A stretch of 64,000 nucleotides of DNA from Marinobacter sp. S0848L. Lineage in GTDB: Bacteria > Pseudomonadota > Gammaproteobacteria > Pseudomonadales > Oleiphilaceae. The translations under genes and the position numbers were made by a program. Location of the stretch: contig NZ_JALKAQ010000002.1 of NCBI RefSeq assembly GCF_023016065.1, positions 62,001 through 126,000 of the forward strand, in the 5' to 3' direction. This document shows, piece by piece, positions 18,032 through 26,920 of the stretch. The notes below the pieces were generated by a model. It saw only the letters and a list, made by a program, of their open reading frames with translations, was not told the origin of the DNA and ran no database searches. Position 1 is the stretch's first letter. Every line of letters begins with the position of its first letter.

Positions 18032-19824
18032 ACCACGTCTCCCGCTTTGACTTTTACGTAGCTGCCGGGAGCGTCCTCGATCGCCTTCAGTTCCCCGTTG
18101 CCGGGTATCCGGGCGGGCACCTGCGCGCCTTCGTGTTTCTTAATCCACTCACGCCAGTGTGGCCACCAAGAGCCATTATGGGCTTCGGCGGTGTCAAACC
18201 AGTCATCCGGGTTATCCGGCAGGGTGTTGTTGGTCCAGTAGCCGTATTTCTCCTTGTAGGGGGGATTGATGACTCCCGCGATATGGCCGGACCCGGAAAC
18301 CACAAAGCGCACATCGCCACCATAAACTTTGGCACCTTCGTAGGTACCTTTCCATTTGGCGATGTGATCCTGACGCGCCGACAGGAAGAACGACGGAACC
18401 TTGATCTCCCTTAGGTCGATTGCTTCACCGCAGATGGTCATTGCGTTCGGTTCAACCAAGCGGTTATTCAGGTACATTTCGCGCAGGTAGTAGCTGTGCA
18501 TGCGATAGGGCAGATTGGTGCCATCCTGATTCCAATACAGCAAGTCGAACGCTTTTGGTTTTATGCCCTTCAAATAGTTGTTGGTCCAGTACGACCAGAA
18601 CAGGTCATTCTCCCGCAGCAAGTTGAAGGTGAACGCCATGGCCCGGCCATCAAGATAGCCTTTCTTCTCCATGGCACGCTCGATACCGCGCAGGGAATGG
18701 TCGTTGATGAACACACCGATGCCGCCCGGGTCGGAGAAGTCCATCAGAGTGGTCAGATAGGTGGTGCTGACAATCGGCTTGAGTTTCTTCTTGGCCAGCA
18801 CGGCCATGGTTGTGCCCAGCAGCGTGCCTCCGATGCAGTAGCCGATGGCGTTCATTTTATCTTCGCCGGTGGCCTGTTTCACTGCCTCTATGGCAGCTAA
18901 TGGGCCTGACTCGACATAGTCATCCCAACCCAGGTTTTTATGCTCGGGGCCCGGGTTTCGCCACGAAACAATAAACACGGTTTGACCCTGGTCGACGAGC
19001 CAGCGAATAAAAGAATTCTGCTCGGACATGTCCAGAATATAGAATTTGTTGATCCACGGTGGAACGATGAGGATTGGTCGCTTGGCAACGGTTTCAGTGG
19101 TTGGGGTGTACTGAATCAGCTGCATGAGTTCGTTTTGATAGACCACCTTGCCGGGCGTTGCTGCCAGGTTTTTGCCTATCTCGAATGCGGTGCGATCGGT
19201 CATCCCTACGTTGAACAGTGCCGGATTCTGGCGAATATCCTCGACCAGGTTACGGGCACCATCGATCAGATTCATGCCTTTACGCTCCCACGTGATGCGC
19301 AGCACTTCAGGGTTGCTAAGCGGGTAGTTCGCGGGCGAAAGTGCACTGGTTAACTGGCGGGCATAAAACATCAGTTGATCCCGGCTGGGAGCTGGCAATC
19401 CTTCGATATTTTCCACCCAGTCCAGAAACGCTTGGGAATTGATCAAGTAGGCTTGCTGTAACACATCGAACGGCAGGTGTTTGTGCCAGTCCTCCGCAAG
19501 AAAACGTCGATCATCCGGGGCAGGTTTGGCGACAGGGGCTTCTTTTTTCCCGCGGACACGATTAAGTGTGTAACGGGCAAGAGCAAGGTGTTTCTTCGCG
19601 AGATCCATCTCGGCACTGGCGAATCTGAGAGGGTGTAGCAGAAGGTCCTCAGCCATTGCGCGATACGCATCTGACATTTCGGACAGGGTCGATAGTTTGG
19701 CGTAGTCCATCAAACCCGCGTCACCTAGTAACGTTTCTATTTGCTGCTGACTGTCGCGAATTCGTGGTTCGAAAGTTTTTAAAAGCTGGCTTGCCGTCTT
19801 ACCGAAATAATCCATACCAAGCAT
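18028..19824 (-). CDS. phaC: Class I poly(3-hydroxyalkanoate) synthase
   Basis: A 598-residue polymerase of polyhydroxyalkanoate granules. The lipase-like box is GYCIGG (328-333) with nucleophile Cys330. Asp486 (SARQDH) and His514 (GSGHIAGVIN) complete the catalytic triad. Length and the long N-terminal domain fit class I enzymes, which use short-chain hydroxyacyl-CoA. GGAGG eight bases before the first ATG supports the start. A phasin gene lies 76 bases upstream on the same strand; no phaA or phaB is in the window. Confidence 0.95.
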   Translation of the reverse strand: MLGMDYFGKTASQLLKTFEPRIRDSQQQIETLLGDAGLMDYAKLSTLSEMSDAYRAMAEDLLLHPLRFASAEMDLAKKHLALARYTLNRVRGKKEAPVAKPAPDDRRFLAEDWHKHLPFDVLQQAYLINSQAFLDWVENIEGLPAPSRDQLMFYARQLTSALSPANYPLSNPEVLRITWERKGMNLIDGARNLVEDIRQNPALFNVGMTDRTAFEIGKNLAATPGKVVYQNELMQLIQYTPTTETVAKRPILIVPPWINKFYILDMSEQNSFIRWLVDQGQTVFIVSWRNPGPEHKNLGWDDYVESGPLAAIEAVKQATGEDKMNAIGYCIGGTLLGTTMAVLAKKKLKPIVSTTYLTTLMDFSDPGGIGVFINDHSLRGIERAMEKKGYLDGRAMAFTFNLLRENDLFWSYWTNNYLKGIKPKAFDLLYWNQDGTNLPYRMHSYYLREMYLNNRLVEPNAMTICGEAIDLREIKVPSFFLSARQDHIAKWKGTYEGAKVYGGDVRFVVSGSGHIAGVINPPYKEKYGYWTNNTLPDNPDDWFDTAEAHNGSWWPHWREWIKKHEGAQVPARIPGNGELKAIEDAPGSYVKVKAGDVV

Positions 19825-19900
19825 TGGGGCCTCCGTTCGCTTGATAACAAATAACCGGAATGAAACAGATCATTCCGGCCTTCATTTGCGTTAACGGTAA

Positions 19901-20260
19901 TCAGGCTGCGTTCTTGTTGCTGCCAGATGTCTTTGTCGGTGCTTTTGGTTCGGCTGATGGCTGGCTTGTTTCAGTCTCGAAAATGCTCTGCATGCGCTCG
20001 CGAGTGTCACTGAAATAATTCTGCCAGGCTTTCCAGTCATTGGTGAGCTGGTCATTCAGTGATTTAAGCGTTTCCGCTTGGTTGGCGGTTAGAGCTTTCA
20101 AATCATCCAGATTACGCACTTCGGCTGCCTGCTGGGCCTGATCCATCGCAACGTCGGCGTAACGGCGCAACGTTTCCATTTGTATTTCAGCCGCTTTACC
20201 AAACTGGTTGATCAGTGTTTCGTTAAGGCGAGATGCTTTTTCGAGTAGATCCGTGTTCAT
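19901..20260 (-). CDS. Phasin family protein
   Basis: A 119-residue amphipathic, helix-rich protein: LLEKASRLNETLINQFGKAA, repeated AEIQMETLRRYADVAMDQA patterns, then a Ser/Pro/Thr/Lys-rich tail. This resembles phasins that coat PHA granules. The adjoining PHA synthase supports the role. The start was placed at the ATG 20260, with GGAG nine bases upstream; an in-frame TTG three codons earlier is less likely. Confidence 0.85.
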   Translation of the reverse strand: MNTDLLEKASRLNETLINQFGKAAEIQMETLRRYADVAMDQAQQAAEVRNLDDLKALTANQAETLKSLNDQLTNDWKAWQNYFSDTRERMQSIFETETSQPSAEPKAPTKTSGSNKNAA

Positions 20261-20574
20261 AAAGTACAACTCCGGTTTGTAAGGTATCTTCTTTAGAGGT
20301 TATTTTTTTATCGTCGCCGGCGCCTGATGACACTGGTATGACAATACGCATTATCCCTTACCTTCTTTGGCGAGTCGTTTAGCTTTTAGTCGACGCCCGG
20401 GCCGGATCGAATCGACGGCTCTTGAACCAGTTCTCACTCCCACCCTGACTGGCCTCCGCTGCAGCGGCAGATTTGAGGCACAGTTATCTTTAAGCCCCTC
20501 CCGATTTCGGTATCTTACCGTTACATGATGTAACCACTAAGTTGCATACCTAATAAAAACAGGGACTTTCCAAA
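20261..20574. other. intergenic region between phasin and the C39/FapF-like operon
   Basis: About 314 bases without a convincing gene. It must hold the divergent promoters of the phasin and of the envelope operon. Two perfect palindromes stand out: CCGCTGCAGCGG (20456-20467) and GTTACATGATGTAAC (20520-20534). No clear sigma54 site or terminator was seen. Confidence 0.6.
20520..20534. promoter_or_regulatory. perfect 15-base palindrome, candidate operator
   Basis: GTTACATGATGTAAC is an exact 7-1-7 dyad, 40 bases before the start of the C39-peptidase gene. Position and symmetry suggest a dimeric repressor or activator site. The regulator is unknown. Confidence 0.45.
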
Positions 20575-21375
20575 ATGCTGCTGGTGTTGGCCGGGTCTAT
20601 CCTGACGTTCGCAATGGTGCAGGAAGCTACCGAAGTAGAACCGTTTGATCGGGGCACCGTTGTGCTTGAGCACAAGGTGAATTCCAGCCCCGTAGAGCAT
20701 CGCACCGATGTTCGCGTTGAGCCGTTGGTCGAACAAACCTTCCGAAACATCGTTCGCCAAGCCTACGACTACAGTTGCGGCAGCGCAGCACTCACCACCG
20801 TGTTGAATAATTATCTGGGACGAACGCTTTCAGAGCGCCAGGTCATGGAGGGATTGCTTCATTACGGCGAAAGTGAGCGGATTGTCGAGCGCCGTGCTTT
20901 CTCCATGCTGGATATGAAAAAACTGGTGACAGCTCTTGGTTATCCTTCGGGCGGATTTCGTGCCGGTATCGAGGACCTGATGGAGCTCGACCATCCCGCT
21001 ATCGTTCCCATTCAGCACGCCGGTTTTAAACACTTTGTTGTTCTTCGAACCATACGGGATGGGCGGGTGTACCTAGCCGATCCGGCCGTAGGCAATATTT
21101 CGTTTACCTTGGCGCAATTTGAAGAGAAGTGGGACGACAATGTGCTGTTCATTGTATTTCCGGGGAGTGATAAGCCTCTGGACAATCTGGAGCTGAAAGA
21201 GGAAGACCTCCGGTTCGTGGATGACCAGACCATGACCCTGCTCGCTCAGCATCAACTTCCGGCCTTTCATGAAGCCACGGAGCGCAGGCTGCAGAACCTG
21301 CTGGAACGTCAGAAAAATAATCCCGACGGCAGTGTGGAAAACACTCGAAAACAACTTCACTACCGTCGTAACTAA
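20575..21375 (+). CDS. C39-type cysteine peptidase, FapD-like
   Basis: A 266-residue protein with a papain-like C39 domain. The oxyanion Gln62, Cys68 (DYSCGSAALTTVLNNYLG), His153 (GFKHFVVLRT) and Asp169 (YLADPAVG) are all present, so it should be active. In C39 peptidases this fold cleaves double-glycine leaders; the Pseudomonas Fap amyloid operon encodes such a protein as FapD. The N-terminus is hydrophobic (MLLVLAGSILTFA) but lacks the basic residues of a normal signal peptide; an in-frame stop seven codons upstream leaves little room for a longer start. It is the first gene of a four-gene operon with two outer-membrane barrels and a lipoprotein. Confidence 0.82.
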   Translation: MLLVLAGSILTFAMVQEATEVEPFDRGTVVLEHKVNSSPVEHRTDVRVEPLVEQTFRNIVRQAYDYSCGSAALTTVLNNYLGRTLSERQVMEGLLHYGESERIVERRAFSMLDMKKLVTALGYPSGGFRAGIEDLMELDHPAIVPIQHAGFKHFVVLRTIRDGRVYLADPAVGNISFTLAQFEEKWDDNVLFIVFPGSDKPLDNLELKEEDLRFVDDQTMTLLAQHQLPAFHEATERRLQNLLERQKNNPDGSVENTRKQLHYRRN

Positions 21376-21429
21376 TTTTCCGGTTAACCACCGGGACAGG
21401 AATAAAATCAATAAGAGTAGGGAGTCAGG

Positions 21430-22440
21430 ATGAATCGTTGGTTAGTGCGAGGCTTTTTCCTTGTTTCCACGGCGGGTCTGCTTCCGGGTATGGCGCTGAG
21501 CCAAGAGGGAAGTGTGGATCAGGCGCGGGAAGCGCTGTCGCGTCAGGATGGGGATGAGGATTCCAGTCGTCAGTTGGAGGAAGTGTTCCAAGCGGCGGAA
21601 AAAAACTACTCCTTGCAGAAGAAGGGTACTCATTCACTCAATTACTCCTTTGATTATTCGTATACCGGCGACCAGCGGCTTGATCTCGCTATTACGAATG
21701 GCTCGGTGCGTAATCTGGATGTGGTGCCCTCCGCCACACACAGTTTCACCAATTCCTTTTCGTATGATTATGGACTACTGAACAATTTAACGATTGGTGC
21801 CCGGCTTCCACTGGTGGTCAAATACGACACCGAAGATGAATTGAACGTTTACGACATGGGGGATATTTCCTTCACCGGGCGCTGGCAGCCGTTTGCGTAC
21901 GTGCCGGGTAAAATGTCGACGACGTTTTTTGGCACCTTAAGCACCAAAACCGGCGTTAGCCCCTACGAGATTGATATTAAGGAACAGCTTTCCACCGGCA
22001 GCGGTTACTACTCCGTTGGTGGTGGTGTGAGTATGTCGAAGGTTTTGGATCCGGTGGTTGTTTTTGGTTCTCTGAGTGCGACATACAACATCACTGCCGA
22101 TGATCTGGAGCAAGTGCGGGGTGGCCGCTTGCTTACCGAAGTTGAACCCGGTTTCGGGCTCTCTGGTTCGGCCGGTTTCGCGTACTCATTGTCGTACGAT
22201 ATTTCGTTGAGTGTGTCGGCTCAGGTCAGTTACAGCGACGAGACCATCCTGACGTTCTCGAACGGCGACCAAGCCGCGGCACAAGATCAGATGACCGGGT
22301 TCCTGAGCATGTCGCTCGGTACGCGTGTCAGCGACATGACCATCGTGAATACCAGTCTCGGCATTGGGTTAACCGAAGATGCACCAGACTTTTCCCTGGG
22401 TGTATCCCTGCCCATTAATTTCTCCGGCCTCAAAGAGTGA
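21430..22440 (+). CDS. outer-membrane beta-barrel with N-terminal coiled coil, FapF-like transporter
   Basis: A 336-residue exported protein. The signal peptide ends about residue 24 (GMALSQ). Residues about 27-62 form an acidic, heptad-like helix (VDQAREALSR, QLEEVFQAAEKNY). The rest is made of alternating polar/hydrophobic strands with many Gly, Tyr and Ser, ending in Leu-Lys-Glu. A coiled-coil plug followed by a 12-strand-size barrel is the architecture described for FapF, the Fap amyloid exporter. GGGAG precedes the ATG by five bases. It lies 54 bases after the C39 peptidase gene. Confidence 0.72.
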   Translation: MNRWLVRGFFLVSTAGLLPGMALSQEGSVDQAREALSRQDGDEDSSRQLEEVFQAAEKNYSLQKKGTHSLNYSFDYSYTGDQRLDLAITNGSVRNLDVVPSATHSFTNSFSYDYGLLNNLTIGARLPLVVKYDTEDELNVYDMGDISFTGRWQPFAYVPGKMSTTFFGTLSTKTGVSPYEIDIKEQLSTGSGYYSVGGGVSMSKVLDPVVVFGSLSATYNITADDLEQVRGGRLLTEVEPGFGLSGSAGFAYSLSYDISLSVSAQVSYSDETILTFSNGDQAAAQDQMTGFLSMSLGTRVSDMTIVNTSLGIGLTEDAPDFSLGVSLPINFSGLKE

Positions 22441-22470
22441 TTGGCGCGGTAGATATTCTAAGGGAAGGGG

Positions 22471-24105
22471 ATGTATTCCATGGGACAACCTAGCTACAAA
22501 CAGCACGTTTTGGCGGCCTTGGTGGCGACCGGTCTTTCGTGTGGTGCGCAGGCGCAGATGACGCAAAACCTGACGATTCACCCTAAAGCGCTCGCGTTGG
22601 GCAACGCCGTGACCGCTGATCCTCCAGGCATCATGTCGATTCACTACAACCCGGCCGGTTTGACGAAGCTGGACGACCGCCAGTTGGAAGTGAATATTCT
22701 TAGCATCTATCTGGATATTGATGCAGATTTCATCGCGGATGAAGAGTACGAGATATTTGGTATTAAAGGGCTGGAGACTGATCCCTTAACAGGGAAGCAG
22801 CGTGACCCAGTCGCTAATAGCCACAGTCATAGCAACAACGTCGCTCTTTACGTACCGGGATACGGTGTTCTGCGCCTACCACCGGGTCCGGCCGTTGCGC
22901 CATCAGCGGGGATCAGTATCAAATCGCCTGGGTCGAAGCTGACCTTTGCTAACGCTTTTTTTATGCCAATGGCAGCGGGTTTTTACCGGGACAAGGAAGA
23001 TCCGGGTCGATACCAGCCTCAAGCAACAGCGCTGCAAAGAACGACCTACCTCTCGCCATCGGTGGGTTACGAGATTAACGATGAATGGTCGGTGGGTGCC
23101 GGTATCCATTTGTCACATTTTGGTTTGGCGGCAGATCAGTACATGCGAGCGCCAAACATGCTGCTGGGCGTGGCTGAAGTGCTGCAGGATGCCTTCAACT
23201 GCGAAAGCGGCGATGAGCCCCTGCAGCCTTGGCTGGCACTGTGTGGCGGTAATATCGGGCCGTTTGACGATATCGGGGCTCTGAGTCTGAACATGCAGGA
23301 GAGTATTTCGCCTACCTATGCCTTGGGTGTGATGTGGGAGCCCACCGATTGGTTCCGTTGGGGCGCAAGCTATACCTCCGAAGCCGACATGAACCTGAAA
23401 GGCCAGTTCGAGATTCAGTACACCGATGATTGGGCGGGGTTTTGGCAGGGGTTGAATGGCTCGGTGCTGGGGGCGATCACGTCCGCCATCCTTAGTCTGC
23501 CGTCTGGTGCACCTCGTGAGGCGGGTAACGTGTCGATGGACCTTGTGTATCCGCAGCACTTTCAAACCGGAATCAGCGTAGATGTACACCCCAAACTAAC
23601 CTTGAATGCAGACATAGGCTGGACCGATTTTGCCCAGTGGGACGCGTTTAATCTGCGCTTCGACCGGGATCTTGAATTCCTGAATGCAGCGAGAATTCTG
23701 TCTCCCGATAATGCGACACCAAACACCTTGAAGCTTCCTCTTGGTTTCAAAAGCCAGTGGAACTGGGCGTTTGGCATGGAGTTTCATGCCTCGTCACGTC
23801 TGGATCTTAGGGCCGGAGTGGAAATCCGAGACTCAGTCATTCCGGATGACCAGCGCTCAATCATGGCGCCCTTCGGTGGTGCGAATCTGTACAGCATTGG
23901 CATGGGCTACCGCTGGGACAAAGACACTGAAATCGACATGAATCTGTCGTACTTGCAATCGATAGAGACAATTCCGGCGGATTCCAGCTGTAACGTAAAC
24001 TGTGACAATATAACTAACATCATCTACAACCCCTATGCTGGTATGGATATCAAAACCTCGTTGCGGGTTGTTATGGCCGGTCTAAGCTTCAGAACCAAGT
24101 TCTGA
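22471..24105 (+). CDS. OmpP1/FadL-family outer-membrane barrel protein
   Basis: A 544-residue protein with a signal peptide ending at GAQAQ (about residue 29). It carries the FadL-family N-terminal features: PKALALGNAVTADPPG and HYNPAGLTKL (the NPA motif). A long beta-rich barrel follows, ending with an aromatic residue (RTKF), the usual outer-membrane assembly signal. FadL proteins carry hydrophobic molecules across the outer membrane; the cargo here is unknown. It sits between the FapF-like barrel and a lipoprotein gene, with 30- and 20-base gaps. The start could also be the ATG at 22480. Confidence 0.85.
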   Translation: MYSMGQPSYKQHVLAALVATGLSCGAQAQMTQNLTIHPKALALGNAVTADPPGIMSIHYNPAGLTKLDDRQLEVNILSIYLDIDADFIADEEYEIFGIKGLETDPLTGKQRDPVANSHSHSNNVALYVPGYGVLRLPPGPAVAPSAGISIKSPGSKLTFANAFFMPMAAGFYRDKEDPGRYQPQATALQRTTYLSPSVGYEINDEWSVGAGIHLSHFGLAADQYMRAPNMLLGVAEVLQDAFNCESGDEPLQPWLALCGGNIGPFDDIGALSLNMQESISPTYALGVMWEPTDWFRWGASYTSEADMNLKGQFEIQYTDDWAGFWQGLNGSVLGAITSAILSLPSGAPREAGNVSMDLVYPQHFQTGISVDVHPKLTLNADIGWTDFAQWDAFNLRFDRDLEFLNAARILSPDNATPNTLKLPLGFKSQWNWAFGMEFHASSRLDLRAGVEIRDSVIPDDQRSIMAPFGGANLYSIGMGYRWDKDTEIDMNLSYLQSIETIPADSSCNVNCDNITNIIYNPYAGMDIKTSLRVVMAGLSFRTKF

Positions 24106-24125
24106 GTCAACTGCGGAGTTTGCCA

Positions 24126-25163
24126 ATGATAAGGGCTCGCGCAAAAACGTTATCTCTGTTGTTCGCAGCAGTATCGGTTCTTGCCGGTTGCCAGTTTGGC
24201 GGTGGGGGGGCTCAGGTTGCCGAGCGCGAAGGTTACTTTACCTGGGTGGATGAGCAGGGACGGGTACGTTACACCCGCATTCCTGAATCGGAGGCATCTA
24301 AAGAGACCCCGAAAACAGCTGAGCCTCAGGACACGGCGGTCGACGACCCATTCCTGGCCAGCACACCACCAAACGATGGTGATTTTACCGCTGAAAACTA
24401 TCCGGATGGTGAGGCGCTGGCAGACAAAGGGTTTGTTCGTGATGGCCAGAGGCAGCCGTATTTCACATGGCTCGATGCCGAGGGGAATGTCCGTGTCAGC
24501 TACTACACACCCGATTTAAAGGACCGGCACGCCGGTTCCCGGTCCAGTCCGATCAATCTAACCCCTGCTTCGGTCCTTCTGCCATCGCAATCCGTGGGCG
24601 AAGTGGAACCCGTGGATGGTTACGATCCGAACGCTTTTGCGATACTGGGTATTGAGCAAAAGCCGACCAGTGAGTTTGACGAATTTGTCCGGTATTGCTG
24701 TGACGATTTGGCAAACAAGAACTACCAAAACTGGGTCGAAGGGAGTGAATTCGGGGTGCAGATGGATGGATATGCCGCTCGCCATCGGTTCAGTTCTGGT
24801 GAATCCCCTTACCAGTTAATTGCCTTGCCATTGTCGGTGGCGAAGTCGGACTTTGTGATGCGGCTCCGTGCTTACGATCACCGCGGTGTTTTTGTTCCGA
24901 GTCTGGCCTTTCTTGATCGGAATTTTCAGGTGATGAGAGTGGTTACCGATCTGGTAATGGACTATACCCCGGAGAACTGGCACCGCCGAGGGTATCTTGA
25001 AGCCTGGGTTCCTGCGTTCCCGGGCCAGGGCGAACGGTGGCTGGTTGTCTTTACCCGATCCCAGGACGCGAACGCGCAGACGGTTATCTCCACCGATTCC
25101 GGGCCCAAAGCTATTCCTCATACCAAATCAGGCGAACTGGGTATCGCAACCTTTGAAAACTGA
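24126..25163 (+). CDS. lipoprotein with DUF4124-like repeats and MalM-like C-terminal domain
   Basis: A 345-residue protein with a type II signal peptide and lipobox LAGC (residues 19-22, Cys22). Gln after Cys suggests outer-membrane sorting. Two DUF4124-like segments are seen: YFTWVDEQGRVRY near 35 and YFTWLDAEGNVRV near 110. The last 130 residues resemble the maltose-operon periplasmic protein MalM (IALPLSVAKSDFVMRLRAYD, LAFLDRNFQVMRVV, WLVVFTRSQD). The ATG at 24126 has GCGGAG seven bases upstream; the TTG two codons earlier is unlikely. Last gene of the four-gene envelope operon. Function unknown. Confidence 0.75.
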   Translation: MIRARAKTLSLLFAAVSVLAGCQFGGGGAQVAEREGYFTWVDEQGRVRYTRIPESEASKETPKTAEPQDTAVDDPFLASTPPNDGDFTAENYPDGEALADKGFVRDGQRQPYFTWLDAEGNVRVSYYTPDLKDRHAGSRSSPINLTPASVLLPSQSVGEVEPVDGYDPNAFAILGIEQKPTSEFDEFVRYCCDDLANKNYQNWVEGSEFGVQMDGYAARHRFSSGESPYQLIALPLSVAKSDFVMRLRAYDHRGVFVPSLAFLDRNFQVMRVVTDLVMDYTPENWHRRGYLEAWVPAFPGQGERWLVVFTRSQDANAQTVISTDSGPKAIPHTKSGELGIATFEN

Positions 25164-25170
25164 GGTCTGG

Positions 25171-26205
25171 TCAATCTTCCGGAGCCTCCAGATTCAGCCA
25201 TGGTTGTGATAGCCAGTAGTAACTGCCGTCACCGGCCGGGTGAGTGCAGTTGTAGCGGAAACGGCGTGCGTTAAGGGCCTTTGGTGCCTGAATGGTTACT
25301 GTATCGGCATTAGCGCTGAAGTTGATTCTGCCCAAGCCGGAGGCAAAACAAGTGAGCCGGGATGCTGAAAGCGGAGCCTCCAGCTTCAGTGTTAACGACG
25401 GTGGGTTGTTGGAGACAACGCCATCTGGCAGACGGCTGGCATCAACGGGAAAGGCTTTGCTCAGCAGCTTGTCCTTTAAGCTGTTGAGTTGGCCGTAGGC
25501 ATTGGCCATTGGAAATCGGGGGAGCCTTGTGTCGTGAGAGTGGCGCCCAATGGCTCCGGATTGCTGGCCAAACCCCAGCCAACCTCTCTCGTCCAGCTTC
25601 TGTTCAAGCGCTTCGTCATATTCACCGTAAGGGTAGGCGAATAGGTTTTCCCTGAACCCCAGTTGCTTTTCCAAGGTGTTCTGGGCAACGTCGAGGCTGC
25701 GGTTGGTTCGTTTGTGCCAGTCGGCTTCGGCTTCTCCGCGTCTTCGCGCCAAGTGTCCGTGGTCTACGCTGTGGTTGGCAATGGTGACCCAGTCTTTACT
25801 GCTCAGTTCTTTTAGCTCTGCCCAGGTCATATAACCCTGACCACCAACCGCGTCGGTGTTTACGAAGATGGTATAGGGTATCTGTTGTTGATCCAGTATC
25901 GGTGCCGCAACGTTGTAGACGGATTCGTAGGCGTCATCAAAGGTAATCGCAACTTGATTGCTTTGCGGCGCGTTACCGGAGAGTGCCGCACGAGTTGCCG
26001 GCCCCAATGAGACCACGTCTAGCCCCAAATCGGAAATCATTTGCAGCTGCGCCTCAAAAAGAGAGCGTGATGTGCTGGTTGCCGGTGGCGTGCTGTCGGC
26101 CACATGGTGATATTGAAGCACCACCAAGTCGGCTTGGGCTGTGTAGGGAAGAGCCATCATCAAGGACAGAGCGGGCAAGAACATCAGTTTTCTGAAATTG
26201 ATCAT
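25171..26205 (-). CDS. exported polysaccharide deacetylase
   Basis: A 344-residue protein. The signal peptide ends about YTAQA (residue 25). The NodB-type domain begins VVLQYHHV, with metal-site motifs TFDD (88-91) and HSVDH (145-149), followed by AYPYGEYD. The C-terminal 90 residues (from about 255) form a beta-rich extension. The domain removes acetyl groups from N-acetylated glycans, as in the PgaB N-terminal domain. It converges on the envelope operon with a 7-base gap. No other exopolysaccharide genes are adjacent. Confidence 0.87.
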   Translation of the reverse strand: MINFRKLMFLPALSLMMALPYTAQADLVVLQYHHVADSTPPATSTSRSLFEAQLQMISDLGLDVVSLGPATRAALSGNAPQSNQVAITFDDAYESVYNVAAPILDQQQIPYTIFVNTDAVGGQGYMTWAELKELSSKDWVTIANHSVDHGHLARRRGEAEADWHKRTNRSLDVAQNTLEKQLGFRENLFAYPYGEYDEALEQKLDERGWLGFGQQSGAIGRHSHDTRLPRFPMANAYGQLNSLKDKLLSKAFPVDASRLPDGVVSNNPPSLTLKLEAPLSASRLTCFASGLGRINFSANADTVTIQAPKALNARRFRYNCTHPAGDGSYYWLSQPWLNLEAPED

Positions 26206-26239
26206 GAGCAGGGCATTCCAATTGACGCGAGGGGGTACG

Positions 26240-26896
26240 TTACGAATAGTGCGCTTTCAGGACTGCGAACGCATCGTTCAGGTGCTGCACTTGCACAGTA
26301 CTGCCACCGCGATCGGGGTGGACTTTCATCATCAGCTTTCTGAAGCGACGCTTGGCAGTGTCGAAGGTTGGCGGTACTGACTCAAACCCGAGAACCTCGG
26401 CAGCCGAGGCTACCGACGCGCTATTCGGTTTTTGCACTATTGTACCTGTCCAGAAGCGATCCATCATGTCAGCAATTTCAGTGTTGGACAGATAGTATTG
26501 TTTCAGGTCCATGTAAAATTCCCGCAGTGAATCTTTGGCCCCCGGCAAGGAGGTATTGCCTGATGAACTGGCCGGGCAAAGGCGAATCTGGAGTGGCGAT
26601 AGCTGTATGTGTTCCCCCGCGGGGAACAGTTCGTCATTGAGACGATACAGTGCGTGAAACAGCAGAAAGTGTACGGGGTAGAGTTGTTCGGTGCGGCTAA
26701 AATCGACGGACCCGATCACTTGCCAACGCTCACTTTGAAGCGTTTTGATCAAAGCCAGTTCGCTAAGCCCTGACGGCCCCGCTGCCCGAAGCTCGTGCTC
26801 AGCCGCTATCATCAGATGCTCAACCTGTTGATTTAACACGTTGAACTCGTCGTGGGTGTTTCTGTCGATTGGGCGGGCTGTAGGGTCAGTTGTCAT
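26240..26896 (-). CDS. DnaJ-related J-domain protein
   Basis: A 218-residue protein of the DNAJ_related type. An N-terminal region of about 140 residues (LIKTLQSERWQVIG, YPVHFLLFHALYRLNDEL) is followed by a C-terminal J domain (about 165-217) with the HPD motif at 193-195 (KVHPDRGG). J domains stimulate the ATPase of Hsp70 partners. It lacks the Gly/Phe-rich and zinc regions of true DnaJ. It lies in a minus-strand row with a TetR regulator upstream and the deacetylase downstream. Confidence 0.85.
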   Translation of the reverse strand: MTTDPTARPIDRNTHDEFNVLNQQVEHLMIAAEHELRAAGPSGLSELALIKTLQSERWQVIGSVDFSRTEQLYPVHFLLFHALYRLNDELFPAGEHIQLSPLQIRLCPASSSGNTSLPGAKDSLREFYMDLKQYYLSNTEIADMMDRFWTGTIVQKPNSASVASAAEVLGFESVPPTFDTAKRRFRKLMMKVHPDRGGSTVQVQHLNDAFAVLKAHYS

Positions 26897-26920
26897 GCTC
26901 GCATGGTATGTCAGTCAGCT

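Noticed and set aside
20456-20467. CCGCTGCAGCGG palindrome as an operator
   Set aside because: Short, GC-rich and far from either start; could be chance.
20575-25163. Complete Fap amyloid operon
   Set aside because: FapA, FapB, FapC and FapE-like proteins are not present, so only a resemblance to the export components is claimed.
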